DNA of 64,000 bases from NCBI GenBank assembly GCA_028284155.1, contig JANQSF010000108.1, forward strand, positions 1 to 64,000. The letters are read 5' to 3'. The notes under the pieces are model-generated. The model did no database searches, was not told the DNA's origin, and worked only from the letters and a program-made list of their open reading frames with translations. The translations under genes were made by a program, and so were the position numbers. Each line of letters starts with the position of its first letter. Position 1 is the first letter of the stretch. Below, one piece after another: positions 52,768 through 61,498 of the stretch. Origin of the DNA: Phycisphaeraceae bacterium. GTDB taxonomy: Bacteria; Planctomycetota; Phycisphaerae; Phycisphaerales; Phycisphaeraceae.

Positions 52768-55434
52768 ATGACCGATCAGCCGGACAAGCACGACCCACCG
52801 ACGCAGGAGGAGGATGACGCCCAGGATCAAACGCAGGCGTTCGACGCTGACGATGCGCCGGACACGTTCGGACTCGACAGTTTCGACGCGCTGCAGACCA
52901 ACCCGGGTGTCGCGCGTGGTCGGCCGCAGTCTGGCGAATCGACGAGCTTGCCAGAAGAAGACGCGCAGCCGACCATGCCCGCGTCACCGGCCGAAGCGGC
53001 GACGCTGCAGGATCTCGACTCGGCCAAGTCACCAGTCCCTGATGGCGACGAAACGAGCGATGACGAGGCGGCCCGACGTCCTCGTGATGTCCTGTCTGGC
53101 GACGACATCGGTGATCTGCCGACCGAGCCGATGCAGGCGACGCCGACCGAAGATCCGGCAACCTCGCTGGACCAGCTCATCGAAGTCGGCCTGTTGCAAA
53201 CGGCGACCGAGGAACAGATGCAGCAAGGCGCGTCGGCCGTTTTGGTCGGCCGGTACCTGATCTTCAGGCAACTCGGCGAGGGCGGGATGGGTGTCGTTTT
53301 CGAGGCGCGCGACACGCAAACGGACGAGGAGGTGGCCGTCAAACTGGTCCGCGCGACCTTTGCCGGTGATGCCGAGGTTCGGCAGCAGTTCGTGGACGAA
53401 GCCGTCCAGATGAGCAAGCTGGAAGAAAGCGCGTGCGTGCTGGGCGTCAAGGCGATCGGCACAGCAGAGCGACCTTATTACATCATGCCTTACATGCGCG
53501 GCGGTTCGCTGGCGCGCCTGTTGCGACGCGAGCGCGGGTTGGAACGCAATCGAATCCTCGAACTCGCGGTCAATATCGCGACAGCCATCGACCATGTGCA
53601 TGTCAAGCTCGGCCGAATCCACCGCGACATCAAGCCACAGAACATTTTGTTGGCCGAGGACGGATCGGCCCGGCTGTGCGACTTCGGTTTGGTATTCGAA
53701 GTCGGTCAGGGCGTGGCGGGCATCCGTGCCGGGACGTTGGCTTACATGCCGCCCGAGGTGATCACGAAGGACAACAGGAACATCGGTTTTGAATGGGACA
53801 TCTACTCATTCGGGGCAATGTTGTACGAGATGTTGGCGGGCAAGCGGCCGTATGACGAGTTGTGCACGCGCAAGACCAGCGTCGCCTCCCGCGTCCGCAA
53901 GCTGCGCGAGGAAATGGTCAAACGTCCCCCCGAACCGATCCGCAAAATCAACCGCAAAGCCGATGCCGACCTGGCGCAGATTGCCGATTGGGCCATGTCC
54001 AGGGAGGTACGCGACCGGTACGTGAGCATGTCCGATGTGCTGGCCGACCTGCAACGCGTTCACCGGGGGCGAAAGCCGCTGGGGCCGCGACAGCGTCGGG
54101 GCGTGGGGCTGGTCATGACCGTATGTGTCCTGGTCGCGCTCTTTGCCAGCGGTGCCTTCGTTTGGCCGAAACTGTTCGGTCCTGACCCGGTCGAAGTGGA
54201 ACGGATAGTCGCCAAACCCAACGTCGTGGTCGACCCGCCGTTGGGGCTTCGGACAACCGAAGCCGGTGGCGTGGCGTCTTTCACGGTGCGACTCGATTCC
54301 AAACCTTCCGCGCCGGTGCGTATCCCGGTCCGATCGACTCGACCGAACGAGGGCCGGACCGATGTCTCGTCGTTGAGTTTCAATGCCGACAATTGGGACG
54401 TGCCTCGCACTGTTGTCGTGACCGGCAATGACGATCGCGTGCAAGACGGTTCGGTTGAGTACGCCATCACGCTGGGGCCAGCCGAGAGTGAGGACGAGAA
54501 GTACGCGGGGTTCAAGATCGACCCTGTGTCCGCAACGAATAGCGACGACGATCAGGCCGGTATCGACGTGCGGATCGCGACGGACCTAGCCACGAGCGAG
54601 TCGGGCGACCATGTGCCGCTGGAAGTGTCTCTAACGTCACAGCCGACCGCCGCGGTTACTGTGCCGATCCACGTTAGCGACAACAGTGAAGCGAAGGCGA
54701 TTCCTCCAACAGTCACTTTCACGCCACAGAAGTGGCAGACGCCTGTCACGGTGCGAATCGTTGGCCAAGATGATGCTGCACAGGACGGACCAGTGCCTTA
54801 CGAATTAACCGTCGGCGCGGCGGTGTCGGAAGACTCCGTTTACCGCGGTTTGTCGGCTGGCCCCTACCGGCTGGAAAACCGCGATACCACGCCGCGCAAT
54901 GTCAAAACGAGTACCGGTAACGGCATTGTGGACGGTCAGAATGCAAAGCGACCGATTGACGTGCGTGTGACCACTGTTCCCGAGGGGAAGCAAAAGTTCG
55001 GTTCGAATGACCCAATCCAATTTCACGTCACAGCCGATCAGCCGGGACACGTCTTGTTGATGCTGGTCAGCCTCGACGATCCGAATCCCGTCGTCACCGT
55101 CGTCTACCCGAACGTCGAACAGAAAGTGCAGTTGCTGGAGGTGGGCGGAAGGATTGTCGCGCCGACCAAAGCGGTGATAGCGCAACCCCCCACGGGACGT
55201 GTTCTGGTCAAGGTCATCATGACGCCCAAGCCCGTGCCGCTGGCGTCGCCGGGCAACCAGTCAATTGAGGGCGGCATGTTCCGTCTCGGTCTCAAGGGGA
55301 TGGGCACAGAGAATGACGCCGACTTCGAACTCGTGAAAGACCTGAACGCCATCTTCGCCGCCGATACGTGGTCGACGGCCGAACTAGTGATCGAGATCAC
55401 CGACGACGAAGGCGCGGCAAAGAAGAATCGTTAA
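52768..55434 (+). CDS. Membrane Ser/Thr protein kinase with Calx-beta-like and DUF4384 extracytoplasmic domains
   Basis: 888 residues. An acidic, probably disordered N-terminus (1-160) is followed by a Hanks-type kinase domain (about 165-435): glycine loop LGEGGMGVVFEA, VAVKLV lysine, catalytic HRDIKPQNILL, DFG in CDFGLVFE, and 'GTLAYMPPEV'. A membrane helix lies at about 448-468 (VGLVMTVCVLVALFASGAFVW). Outside are two beta-rich repeats of Calx-beta type ('VQDGSVEYAITLGPA', 'AQDGPVPYELTVGAA') and a C-terminal DUF4384 domain ('DPIQFHVTADQPGHVLLMLV'). All key catalytic residues are present. It carries the regional promoter and is divergent from the FHA gene, its likely partner. Confidence 0.92.
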   Translation: MTDQPDKHDPPTQEEDDAQDQTQAFDADDAPDTFGLDSFDALQTNPGVARGRPQSGESTSLPEEDAQPTMPASPAEAATLQDLDSAKSPVPDGDETSDDEAARRPRDVLSGDDIGDLPTEPMQATPTEDPATSLDQLIEVGLLQTATEEQMQQGASAVLVGRYLIFRQLGEGGMGVVFEARDTQTDEEVAVKLVRATFAGDAEVRQQFVDEAVQMSKLEESACVLGVKAIGTAERPYYIMPYMRGGSLARLLRRERGLERNRILELAVNIATAIDHVHVKLGRIHRDIKPQNILLAEDGSARLCDFGLVFEVGQGVAGIRAGTLAYMPPEVITKDNRNIGFEWDIYSFGAMLYEMLAGKRPYDELCTRKTSVASRVRKLREEMVKRPPEPIRKINRKADADLAQIADWAMSREVRDRYVSMSDVLADLQRVHRGRKPLGPRQRRGVGLVMTVCVLVALFASGAFVWPKLFGPDPVEVERIVAKPNVVVDPPLGLRTTEAGGVASFTVRLDSKPSAPVRIPVRSTRPNEGRTDVSSLSFNADNWDVPRTVVVTGNDDRVQDGSVEYAITLGPAESEDEKYAGFKIDPVSATNSDDDQAGIDVRIATDLATSESGDHVPLEVSLTSQPTAAVTVPIHVSDNSEAKAIPPTVTFTPQKWQTPVTVRIVGQDDAAQDGPVPYELTVGAAVSEDSVYRGLSAGPYRLENRDTTPRNVKTSTGNGIVDGQNAKRPIDVRVTTVPEGKQKFGSNDPIQFHVTADQPGHVLLMLVSLDDPNPVVTVVYPNVEQKVQLLEVGGRIVAPTKAVIAQPPTGRVLVKVIMTPKPVPLASPGNQSIEGGMFRLGLKGMGTENDADFELVKDLNAIFAADTWSTAELVIEITDDEGAAKKNR

Positions 55435-55514
55435 TGCCGTGATGGTCAACCTGTCTTAAGACGGATTGTCCGGTAGCATGCGCTTCCTGACACAATGCAG
55501 ATTGGAGACGCAAC

Positions 55515-56837
55515 GTGCAACAACGCATCCGAATCGTGGGCGTCGGGTTCGCCGTGCTGGCGATGACCCTCCTGGCCGGTTGTAAGACGACCGGTTCCGC
55601 GCGATCGGCCGATGGGGGCGGCAACGTCGTGGGACCGGACTTCATCGCTCGCGCGAATTATGAGTCCGCCTCTTCCGCAGGTGGACTTGGGGGCGGTTCA
55701 ACAATCGCCGTCCGCGTGCGAGACGGCCGAATTGTCAAAGGCGACACGCGGCCGGACGGGCGCGAGGTCATCGCCAAGGGCGACAAGGCGAAGATCTTCC
55801 TGCCGCATTCGCCCGCGGTCGCTTTGCGCGACGGCATGATTGCCGGCTTGAAGAAACAGGGATTCCGCATCGTCGCCAACGCGCCCGTCGTCCTCGACGT
55901 CGAGCTTCGCCGGATGGACCTGCGGGCGTACCAGTTCACACACTGGAATCTTCCCACTGAGCGTGCGTCGACGCTCGATGCGATCGGCGCGTTGTTACCT
56001 GGACCCACACGACCGACCGCTGCCGCGACCATTCTCAGCGCGACCGTCCGAAAGCATGATCAGACATTTGGCTACAACCACTTTGTCGAGAAGCGTGCGA
56101 ACGGAGCGAGTACGGAGGAGTCGATAGTCACCAGAGTTCTGAGCAGGAGCATGACCAACGCGATCGACGAACTGATCGCGCGAGCTGGAACCGACGTCAG
56201 GCTGGCGGCGAAGCTGCCGGTTACGGATGCGGAATTTCAGGCTCGCAACACCGAGTTGGAGGCGCGCATCGCGACACTGGAGCGTCAGAAGCAAGCCTTG
56301 GAGTCCGGTCAGGTCACGAAAGCCGATCTTGAAGCACTGCGACAGGAGAAGGCGCGACTCTCGGCCGCGTTGTCACAGCGCGACCGCGAGTTGAATCAGT
56401 TGCAAGCCGCGATAGCCGGTCGAGAACGTGAGTCTCAACGGCTCCAAACGCAGATCCGCCGGATCCAGTCGGCCAGTGACGCGGCCGCGTCCACAAACCA
56501 GGCCAGGCTTGGTGTCTTAGAGCGCGAAGTGACTCGACTGGAGGGCGAACAGCAAGGTCTTTCCAATCAGCTTTCCGCCGTCCGGGCACAGAAGCAGGAA
56601 ACGCTTGCCAGCTTTCAGGAAGCAACCCAACGTGAGATCACGCTGGATCGTTTGAACCGCAAACTGAAGGTTGAGCTTTCAGCCTCGAAGGCGGAAGTTG
56701 AACGCCTCAACACGCGCATCAACAAGATGCTGCAAACGAAGCAGGCGTTCAGCAAGTGGAAAGCCATGCTCGCCGGACGAACTGAAGACGTCAAGCCGCC
56801 GGCGGGCGTCGTAGCCTACTTGAAGTCGAGCGAGTGA
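55515..56837 (+). CDS. Lipoprotein with YajG-like N-terminal domain and long coiled coil
   Basis: 440 residues from GTG at 55515 (TTGGAG 7 bases upstream). The signal ends in the lipobox LLAGC (Cys near residue 23). Residues 60-225 ('LRDGMIAGLKKQGFRIVANA', 'SIVTRVLSRSMTNAIDELI') look like the fold of YajG-type periplasmic lipoproteins; this match is by pattern only. Residues about 240-410 are a continuous coiled coil (ELEARIATLERQKQALESGQ and following heptads). It lies 80 bp after the kinase gene and converges with sctV. A structural role across the periplasm is possible. Confidence 0.7.
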   Translation: MQQRIRIVGVGFAVLAMTLLAGCKTTGSARSADGGGNVVGPDFIARANYESASSAGGLGGGSTIAVRVRDGRIVKGDTRPDGREVIAKGDKAKIFLPHSPAVALRDGMIAGLKKQGFRIVANAPVVLDVELRRMDLRAYQFTHWNLPTERASTLDAIGALLPGPTRPTAAATILSATVRKHDQTFGYNHFVEKRANGASTEESIVTRVLSRSMTNAIDELIARAGTDVRLAAKLPVTDAEFQARNTELEARIATLERQKQALESGQVTKADLEALRQEKARLSAALSQRDRELNQLQAAIAGRERESQRLQTQIRRIQSASDAAASTNQARLGVLEREVTRLEGEQQGLSNQLSAVRAQKQETLASFQEATQREITLDRLNRKLKVELSASKAEVERLNTRINKMLQTKQAFSKWKAMLAGRTEDVKPPAGVVAYLKSSE

Positions 56838-56863
56838 CCTTGCGTCATGCCGGCAGTGGTCTA

Positions 56864-59059
56864 TCAACTCTCCATCATGACGACCTTCAACGCCTGCGGA
56901 GATAGCTCCGGCGTCAGATCCTGATATGCCAGCACAACGACCTCGGGCAGGTACGGTCGCAAGAGATTCCACAACGGCTTCCGCACGGCCGGTTGATTGA
57001 CAACGACGACGGCCGGGTTGTTCAGATGCAGGTGCGGGTCGATGGTGTCGCAGAAGGCGAGAATGACTTCCTGACGGTCCTGTGGCGACAGCGCCAAGAC
57101 CGTCTGCCCGTCCGCGACCTGCATGGCGCCGGCGACGGTGTTCTCGACATCGTGGGCGACAGAGTAGAACCCGAGTCGCTCGCGGCTTGCCGCATACTTG
57201 GCGCAGATCACGCCGCGCAGGTCGTACCGGACATAATCCGTCAACACCTTGACATCAATGGGGTCTTGCGGGCTCCGCCGTGAAAGCGGAACGCGTTGCG
57301 CAATCGACTCGAGGATGAGCCGCAAGTCGCGGATCGGGATCTCTTCTTCGAGCAGGCCCTGGAGCACCTCGGTCAGTTGGGCTGAATTGATCAAGACGGG
57401 GATCACCGCCTTGACGAGGTCCGGCCGAACGTCTCGCATGCGATCGAGCAGTGTGCTCGTTTCCTGAATCCCCAGGAAGCCGGCGGCGCGACGCCGCATC
57501 ATGACGCGGACGTGCTCGATAATCACGTCGCGTGCCTGCAGCGCAAACACGGGCTTGCCATTGTTCTTGGTCTTGATCAGCCTTGCGGTTTCCTCGACCT
57601 TGTCGGGCGGGACAATGGGCATCGCCGCACGCGTCCAAGGCAGCGGCGCGACGGCTTTGAGGCCGATCTCCTCGGCATCCGTCTTGGAGATCCCCCCGCT
57701 GAGGAAGACCTGGTTGGAAAGCATCGGCGAGTGCGCCACGGGCGCGTCGAAGAACAGGATGGCATAACCGGGCATGCTGAACATGCGGTCGTCCGGCCGA
57801 AGCACGACGGGCGGGAAGGCAAAACCCATCTCATCCTCAAGACCACGCCGCAACTGCTTGAGCTTTTCCAAGATCTCGGGTTTGCTGGTCGTCAGGACCT
57901 TCGTTGCGCCGTCATCCGCGACGACCTCTTTTTGCTCGATGAACAACGTGGCCAACGCCGAGTGCAACTCGAGCACAACGGGTACCGGCCCGCGGACCAT
58001 GGGCCGTTCATCCTCGTCCTGCTCTTCTTGCGTGGGTGCGATCGCCAGACCCGACTCGTCGGTCTTGGTTAACTTGGCCGCGGCCTCCGGGCTGGCCGAG
58101 AACGCCGCCATCGCGGCAATGAGGGCCAACACCCAGAACACGAGCAATGGGAATCCCGGCAGGACGCCCATGCCAAGCAACACCACCGCGACGATGCCGA
58201 TCGCCTTGGGTTGATTCAGCACCTGCTGGAACATGTCCTGCGCGACGTGCGTCGACTCGGTATCCGACCCCGCGGCGACGCGCGTCACCACCAGGCCGGC
58301 TGACACACTGATCAGCAAGGCTGGAATCTGGGAGACCAGCCCGTCGCCGATCGTCAGCAGCGAGTAGACCTCCGCGGCCTCGCCCGCCGACATGCCCAAC
58401 TGCATCACGCCGATGATCAGGCCGCCGACGATGTTGATCAGCGAAATGATGATGCCGGCAATGGCGTCGCCCTTCACGAACTTCATGGCACCGTCCATGG
58501 CCCCGTACAACTTCGATTCCTTCTCAAGTTCCGCGCGCCGCTCGCGTGCCTGCTCGGGAGTGATCAAGCCCCCGCGGAGATCGGCGTCGATACTCATCTG
58601 CTTACCGGGCATCGCGTCCAGCGTGAACCGCGCACCGACCTCCGCCACGCGTTCCGACCCCTTGGCGATCACGATGAATTGCACGAGAACCAACACGATG
58701 AACACGACACCGCCGACCACGAAATTGCCGCCGACCACGAAATTGCCAAACGCGAAGATGATGTCGCCCGCGTTGGCCTCCAGCAGGATCAGCCGCGTCG
58801 TGCTGATATTCAATCCAAGCCTAAACAGCGTGGTCAGAAGCAGCACGGTGGGGAACGCGGGCAACTTCATCGCGCTGGGCACGTACAACGCGACCAGCAA
58901 AACCGTCGCGGCGATGGCGATGTTCGTGCCGATCAGCGCGTCCATGATCGTCGGTGAGACCCGGATGATCATGATCGCCAGAATCACGACGACGAGCGCG
59001 GCGACCATCACATCGCTGTGCTTAGCGAGCCACTGACTGAATCCGCGAACACTCTTCAT
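56864..59059 (-). CDS. sctV: Type III secretion export-gate protein SctV (LcrD/FHIPEP family)
   Basis: 731 residues from the ATG at 59059 (MKSVRGFSQWLAKHSDVMVA); a longer frame to 59110 lacks a ribosome site. The N-terminal half has about eight membrane helices. Between them is the family signature 'RFTLDAMPGKQMSIDADLRG' (FHIPEP region). The C-terminal cytoplasmic part (about 370-731) shows typical SctV/FlhA segments ('VIPVLINSAQLTEVLQGLL', 'RDLRLILESIAQ'). The protein forms the nonameric export gate. FlhA of flagella is similar, but the neighbouring SctJ-type lipoprotein, which lacks FliF size, points to a non-flagellar T3SS. Convergent with the lipoprotein gene. Confidence 0.95.
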   Translation of the reverse strand: MKSVRGFSQWLAKHSDVMVAALVVVILAIMIIRVSPTIMDALIGTNIAIAATVLLVALYVPSAMKLPAFPTVLLLTTLFRLGLNISTTRLILLEANAGDIIFAFGNFVVGGNFVVGGVVFIVLVLVQFIVIAKGSERVAEVGARFTLDAMPGKQMSIDADLRGGLITPEQARERRAELEKESKLYGAMDGAMKFVKGDAIAGIIISLINIVGGLIIGVMQLGMSAGEAAEVYSLLTIGDGLVSQIPALLISVSAGLVVTRVAAGSDTESTHVAQDMFQQVLNQPKAIGIVAVVLLGMGVLPGFPLLVFWVLALIAAMAAFSASPEAAAKLTKTDESGLAIAPTQEEQDEDERPMVRGPVPVVLELHSALATLFIEQKEVVADDGATKVLTTSKPEILEKLKQLRRGLEDEMGFAFPPVVLRPDDRMFSMPGYAILFFDAPVAHSPMLSNQVFLSGGISKTDAEEIGLKAVAPLPWTRAAMPIVPPDKVEETARLIKTKNNGKPVFALQARDVIIEHVRVMMRRRAAGFLGIQETSTLLDRMRDVRPDLVKAVIPVLINSAQLTEVLQGLLEEEIPIRDLRLILESIAQRVPLSRRSPQDPIDVKVLTDYVRYDLRGVICAKYAASRERLGFYSVAHDVENTVAGAMQVADGQTVLALSPQDRQEVILAFCDTIDPHLHLNNPAVVVVNQPAVRKPLWNLLRPYLPEVVVLAYQDLTPELSPQALKVVMMES

Positions 59060-59208
59060 GCAAACGCCCCGCTCGACGCGACCGCGTCGACAAGACCACG
59101 CTGCCCACACACCTCAAACGTCCGTGGTGTGTGCGGGGCATGATAACGAAAAGTCTGCGACGGCGGGCACTCTGAAACGGCGGACGGGACGGGCGGTCGA
59201 TGAACTCC

Positions 59209-59724
59209 CTACCGTTCGTACGTCGTGACATCCACGACCTGTCCGCGGCCGGTGATGGTCTCGACGACCTGTTCCTGCGGCGTTGATCGTCCGGTCACTT
59301 TGAACTCTCGGTCCTCGGCTGCCCTGCGTTCGTCGTCTCTTTCCTGACGAAGTTCGCTTTCGATCTGGCTCTCAAGGTCTGCCGCTGCCTGCGTCTGACG
59401 GAAGGCCGAAGTCATCAGCGTGGTAGCGATCTCGGTTGTCGTGCGAACGACCTTCATCGTGGCCTTCGCGATCGCCTCGATCCCCGGGACGTTCATTTGT
59501 AACCGCTGGATCAGGCTGTTGCCGATCCTCGGTTTGAGTGGGGCGACCTCGGCACCGACACGCTGGATCAGGTCGGTGATGTCCGTCGAGAGTTCGACCC
59601 GTGCGACCTGGTCATTGGCGGGCGACTGACGCCGTTGCGTTTCCAGGGCGACCTGCTCGATTTCGGTCGCGGGCAGATTGACGCGGGCATGGTCGGTGGC
59701 TTTGTCTTGGATCACGTTATTCAT
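59209..59724 (-). CDS. Small helical protein of the T3SS locus, unknown
   Basis: 171 residues; GAAAGGGC precedes the ATG at 59724 and an exact regional promoter lies 40 bp upstream. It is mostly helical, rich in Ala/Thr/Glu/Gln, with a central amphipathic stretch ('GIEAIAKATMKVVRTTTEIA') and a charged C-terminal helix ('LESQIESELRQERDDERRAA') before a beta-like tail (VVETITGRGQVVDVTTYER). No Sec signal. It sits between sctV and the needle-like genes, where inner-rod, needle, regulator or chaperone genes are usual, but I see no convincing match to any of them. Confidence 0.7.
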   Translation of the reverse strand: MNNVIQDKATDHARVNLPATEIEQVALETQRRQSPANDQVARVELSTDITDLIQRVGAEVAPLKPRIGNSLIQRLQMNVPGIEAIAKATMKVVRTTTEIATTLMTSAFRQTQAAADLESQIESELRQERDDERRAAEDREFKVTGRSTPQEQVVETITGRGQVVDVTTYER

Positions 59725-59763
59725 GGCTTGCCCTTTCTAGTTCGTGCTGCGGTGTGCTCTGCT

Positions 59764-59792
59764 GTTATCGCGGTGCTTGCGGGCACGTTGCA
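59764..59792 (-). promoter_or_regulatory. TGCAAC-N17-GATAAC promoter of the 59209-59724 gene
   Basis: Minus strand: TGCAAC (59792-59787), 17 bp, GATAAC (59769-59764); 40 bp before the start. Exact match. Confidence 0.8.
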
Positions 59793-59805
59793 GGGCGGGC
59801 CAATG

Positions 59806-59833
59806 AAAAAAGCCGGCTCGATTGAGCCGGCTT
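59806..59833 (-). terminator. Rho-independent terminator after the 59860-60420 gene
   Basis: Stem AAGCCGGCTC (59810-59819) / GAGCCGGCTT (59824-59833) with a 4-base loop; on the minus strand it continues into six T's. It lies 27 bp after the stop and just upstream of the next gene's promoter. Confidence 0.88.
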
Positions 59834-59859
59834 CGTGACGATCGAATTGTGGCCATCGC

Positions 59860-60420
59860 TCAACGGATGTTGTTGATCGCCGCCATGGCCGTGTCGTGCT
59901 GAACCTTCTGCATGTTGCTGATCAGAGACACCAATTGCATCTGAGACTGGAGCAACAACTGCAGGTCCTGGAACAGTTGGGTCCGATCTCCCTCGCCGTT
60001 GGCGATCTGATCCCGCACCTCCGCAATGGCGTCGCCGAGCGAGTTGAGGTCGAACAGGTCGACGTTCGCCAGCACGGAGTCGCCGTCATTCGACGTCGCC
60101 TGGTTCGAGCCCGCCGCGGAAGTCGCGGTCATTCGCTCGGCGCCGGCCGCGGCGTTCCTGTCGACAAAGATGTTCTTGCCGACTTCGCGGGCCTGGCTGA
60201 TCAACTCGTCACGCGTGCGCATGGCCTCATGGATGACGCTCGAAACGGTTTCCTGCGCGGCGGCCGGGCTTTCGCGGGCGGCAGAGTGACCGGCCTCGGT
60301 CCTTTGCTGCGTCACCTGTTCAAGTTTCTGAGACAGTTGGTTGTTCAGTTCATCAAACGCCTTGCGGGTGTTCTGGATCAACTGCTGAGCGTCTTGTGTT
60401 TGCGGGAGTTTCGGGACCAT
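59860..60420 (-). CDS. Needle/filament-like T3SS protein 1 (unique N-terminus, shared C-terminal module)
   Basis: 186 residues from the ATG at 60420 (AGGAAAGG 8 bases upstream). Residues 1-120 are a helical, Gln/Glu-rich unique region (QLIQNTRKAFDELNNQLSQK). The last 65 residues (from LFDLNSLGDAIAEV to INNIR) are nearly the same as in the 60582-61091 product, differing at about five positions. This module has the size and helical C-terminal pattern of needle subunits (PrgI/MxiH end ..NAQSNTVKV..IIQNFR; here ..SNMQKVQHDT..AINNIR). The needle assignment is an inference; inner rod or filament is also possible. It has a near-exact regional promoter and its own terminator. Confidence 0.75.
   Translation of the reverse strand: MVPKLPQTQDAQQLIQNTRKAFDELNNQLSQKLEQVTQQRTEAGHSAARESPAAAQETVSSVIHEAMRTRDELISQAREVGKNIFVDRNAAAGAERMTATSAAGSNQATSNDGDSVLANVDLFDLNSLGDAIAEVRDQIANGEGDRTQLFQDLQLLLQSQMQLVSLISNMQKVQHDTAMAAINNIR
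59863..60058 (-). repeat. Duplicated C-terminal module, copy 1
   Basis: About 195 bp encoding the shared needle-like module; it aligns without gaps to 60591-60782 at high nucleotide identity, including synonymous sites. Confidence 0.8.
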
Positions 60421-60476
60421 GGTGTACCTTTCCTCAGAGGTTGGTGAGATGCCCTGACGCCATGAACGCACAGGCC

Positions 60477-60505
60477 ATTATCGCGGATTCGGCTGCGTAC
60501 ATGCA
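60477..60505 (-). promoter_or_regulatory. Near-exact regional promoter of the 59860-60420 gene
   Basis: Minus strand: TGCATG (60505-60500), 17 bp, GATAAT (60482-60477); 57 bp before the start. Three positions differ from TGCAAC/GATAAC but spacing is the same. Confidence 0.65.
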
Positions 60506-60531
60506 AATGCCTGCCCGGCGGGTGCGCACGA

Positions 60532-60563
60532 CGGAAAGCCGACCCTTTCGGGCCGGCCTTCCG
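60532..60563 (-). terminator. Hairpin after the 60582-61091 gene
   Basis: Imperfect 14-bp stem CGGAAAGCCGACCC (60532-60545) / GGGCCGGCCTTCCG (60550-60563) with two mismatches, 18 bp after the stop. It is followed by a weak T content only. Confidence 0.6.
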
Positions 60564-60581
60564 TGGACTTGTGATTCTCCA

Positions 60582-61091
60582 TTAGCGGATGTTGTTGATC
60601 GCCGCCATGGCCGTGTCGTGCTGCACCTTCTGAATGTTGCTCAGCATCGAGACCAGTTGCATCTGCGACTGGAGCAGCAATTGGAGGTCCTGGAACAGTT
60701 GCGTGCGGTCGCCTTCGCCGTTGGCGATCTGTCGGCGGACCTCGGCGATGGCGTCGCCGAGCGAGCCGAGGTCGAACAGGTCAACGTTTTCAAGAACGCT
60801 GCCGGTTTCCGTGCCATTCGTCCCGCCGGTGTTGTTCGCACCCGGGGCTGTTTCCGGGCCAGCCGCCTTGGGGGCCTCACCGAAGAACATGTCGGTGACC
60901 AGCGAGATGGCGGGGGTCGCGAGCGTGACCGCCCCGTCGTATACGTACTTGCCGGCGTTCTCCGCAGCCTGCTTGCCGCCATTCACGGCGTTGCTGATGT
61001 TCTCTTCGAGTTTCTCGACGCCCTCTTGAAGGTTGTCGGGAATGTCGATGCCAGTGGCCTGTTCCGCTTTGTTCAAGAGTTCGCCAACCAT
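60582..61091 (-). CDS. Needle/filament-like T3SS protein 2 (shared C-terminal module)
   Basis: 169 residues from the ATG at 61091 (GGAAAGGACAGGACA leader); an open frame to 61187 would run over the promoter and is not used. Residues 1-100 are unique, with a helical start (GELLNKAEQATGIDIPDNLQ) and a mildly hydrophobic part (VTLATPAISLVTDMFFGEAP). The C-terminal 65 residues (LFDLGSLGDAIAEV to INNIR) are almost identical to those of the 59860-60420 product. It lies between that gene and sctJ, where needle genes are usual. It has an exact regional promoter 64 bp upstream. Needle or inner rod is inferred. Confidence 0.75.
   Translation of the reverse strand: MVGELLNKAEQATGIDIPDNLQEGVEKLEENISNAVNGGKQAAENAGKYVYDGAVTLATPAISLVTDMFFGEAPKAAGPETAPGANNTGGTNGTETGSVLENVDLFDLGSLGDAIAEVRRQIANGEGDRTQLFQDLQLLLQSQMQLVSMLSNIQKVQHDTAMAAINNIR
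60591..60782 (-). repeat. Duplicated C-terminal module, copy 2
   Basis: Second copy of the needle-like coding module; see 59863-60058. Sequence outside the module is unrelated between the two genes. Confidence 0.8.
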
Positions 61092-61154
61092 TGTCCTGTC
61101 CTTTCCAAGTGGGTGAGTGTGGGTTGCCTTTGAATCCCCGTTGGATTCGCTCCT

Positions 61155-61183
61155 GTTATCTGCCTTCACCCCTTGCCGTTGCA
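61155..61183 (-). promoter_or_regulatory. TGCAAC-N17-GATAAC promoter of the 60582-61091 gene
   Basis: Minus strand: TGCAAC (61183-61178), 17 bp, GATAAC (61160-61155); 64 bp before the start. Exact match. Confidence 0.8.
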
Positions 61184-61332
61184 GCAACGCTCAACAAAAA
61201 AGTTCAAAACGGGCGGAATCGGCCCTCACGGCCCTGGACGCGTGGTTTTGAACCCCCAGGCCGCGCAACTTTCTTGGTGGCAAGCAGCGCGCAATCCCCG
61301 AGGCGGTCGGGCTGGAGTGGTCAAGAACGACA

Positions 61333-61356
61333 ACCGCCCGGCATGAGCCGGGCGGT
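61333..61356 (-). terminator. Hairpin ending the small transcript
   Basis: Perfect stem ACCGCCCGGC (61333-61342) / GCCGGGCGGT (61347-61356), 4-base loop; TTGTCGTTCTTG follows on the minus strand. It lies about 140 bp downstream of the 21-codon ORF. Confidence 0.65.
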
Positions 61357-61498
61357 CGTCGAGGACTTCGGACTGGTTGGTAAGGGTTGGCTCGTCTCGC
61401 AGGCTGATTTGCGTTGGCTGCGTGAGTCGAGAATTGTGGTGTTGGCCAGTCTCTGAAGGTCGTCTTCGTGTTGGTCGGTCTGGCGGGTTGCCGGCGGA

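Noticed and set aside
59142-59147. GATAAC on the plus strand near the start of sctV
   Set aside because: Wrong orientation for sctV and no TGCAAC at the right distance.
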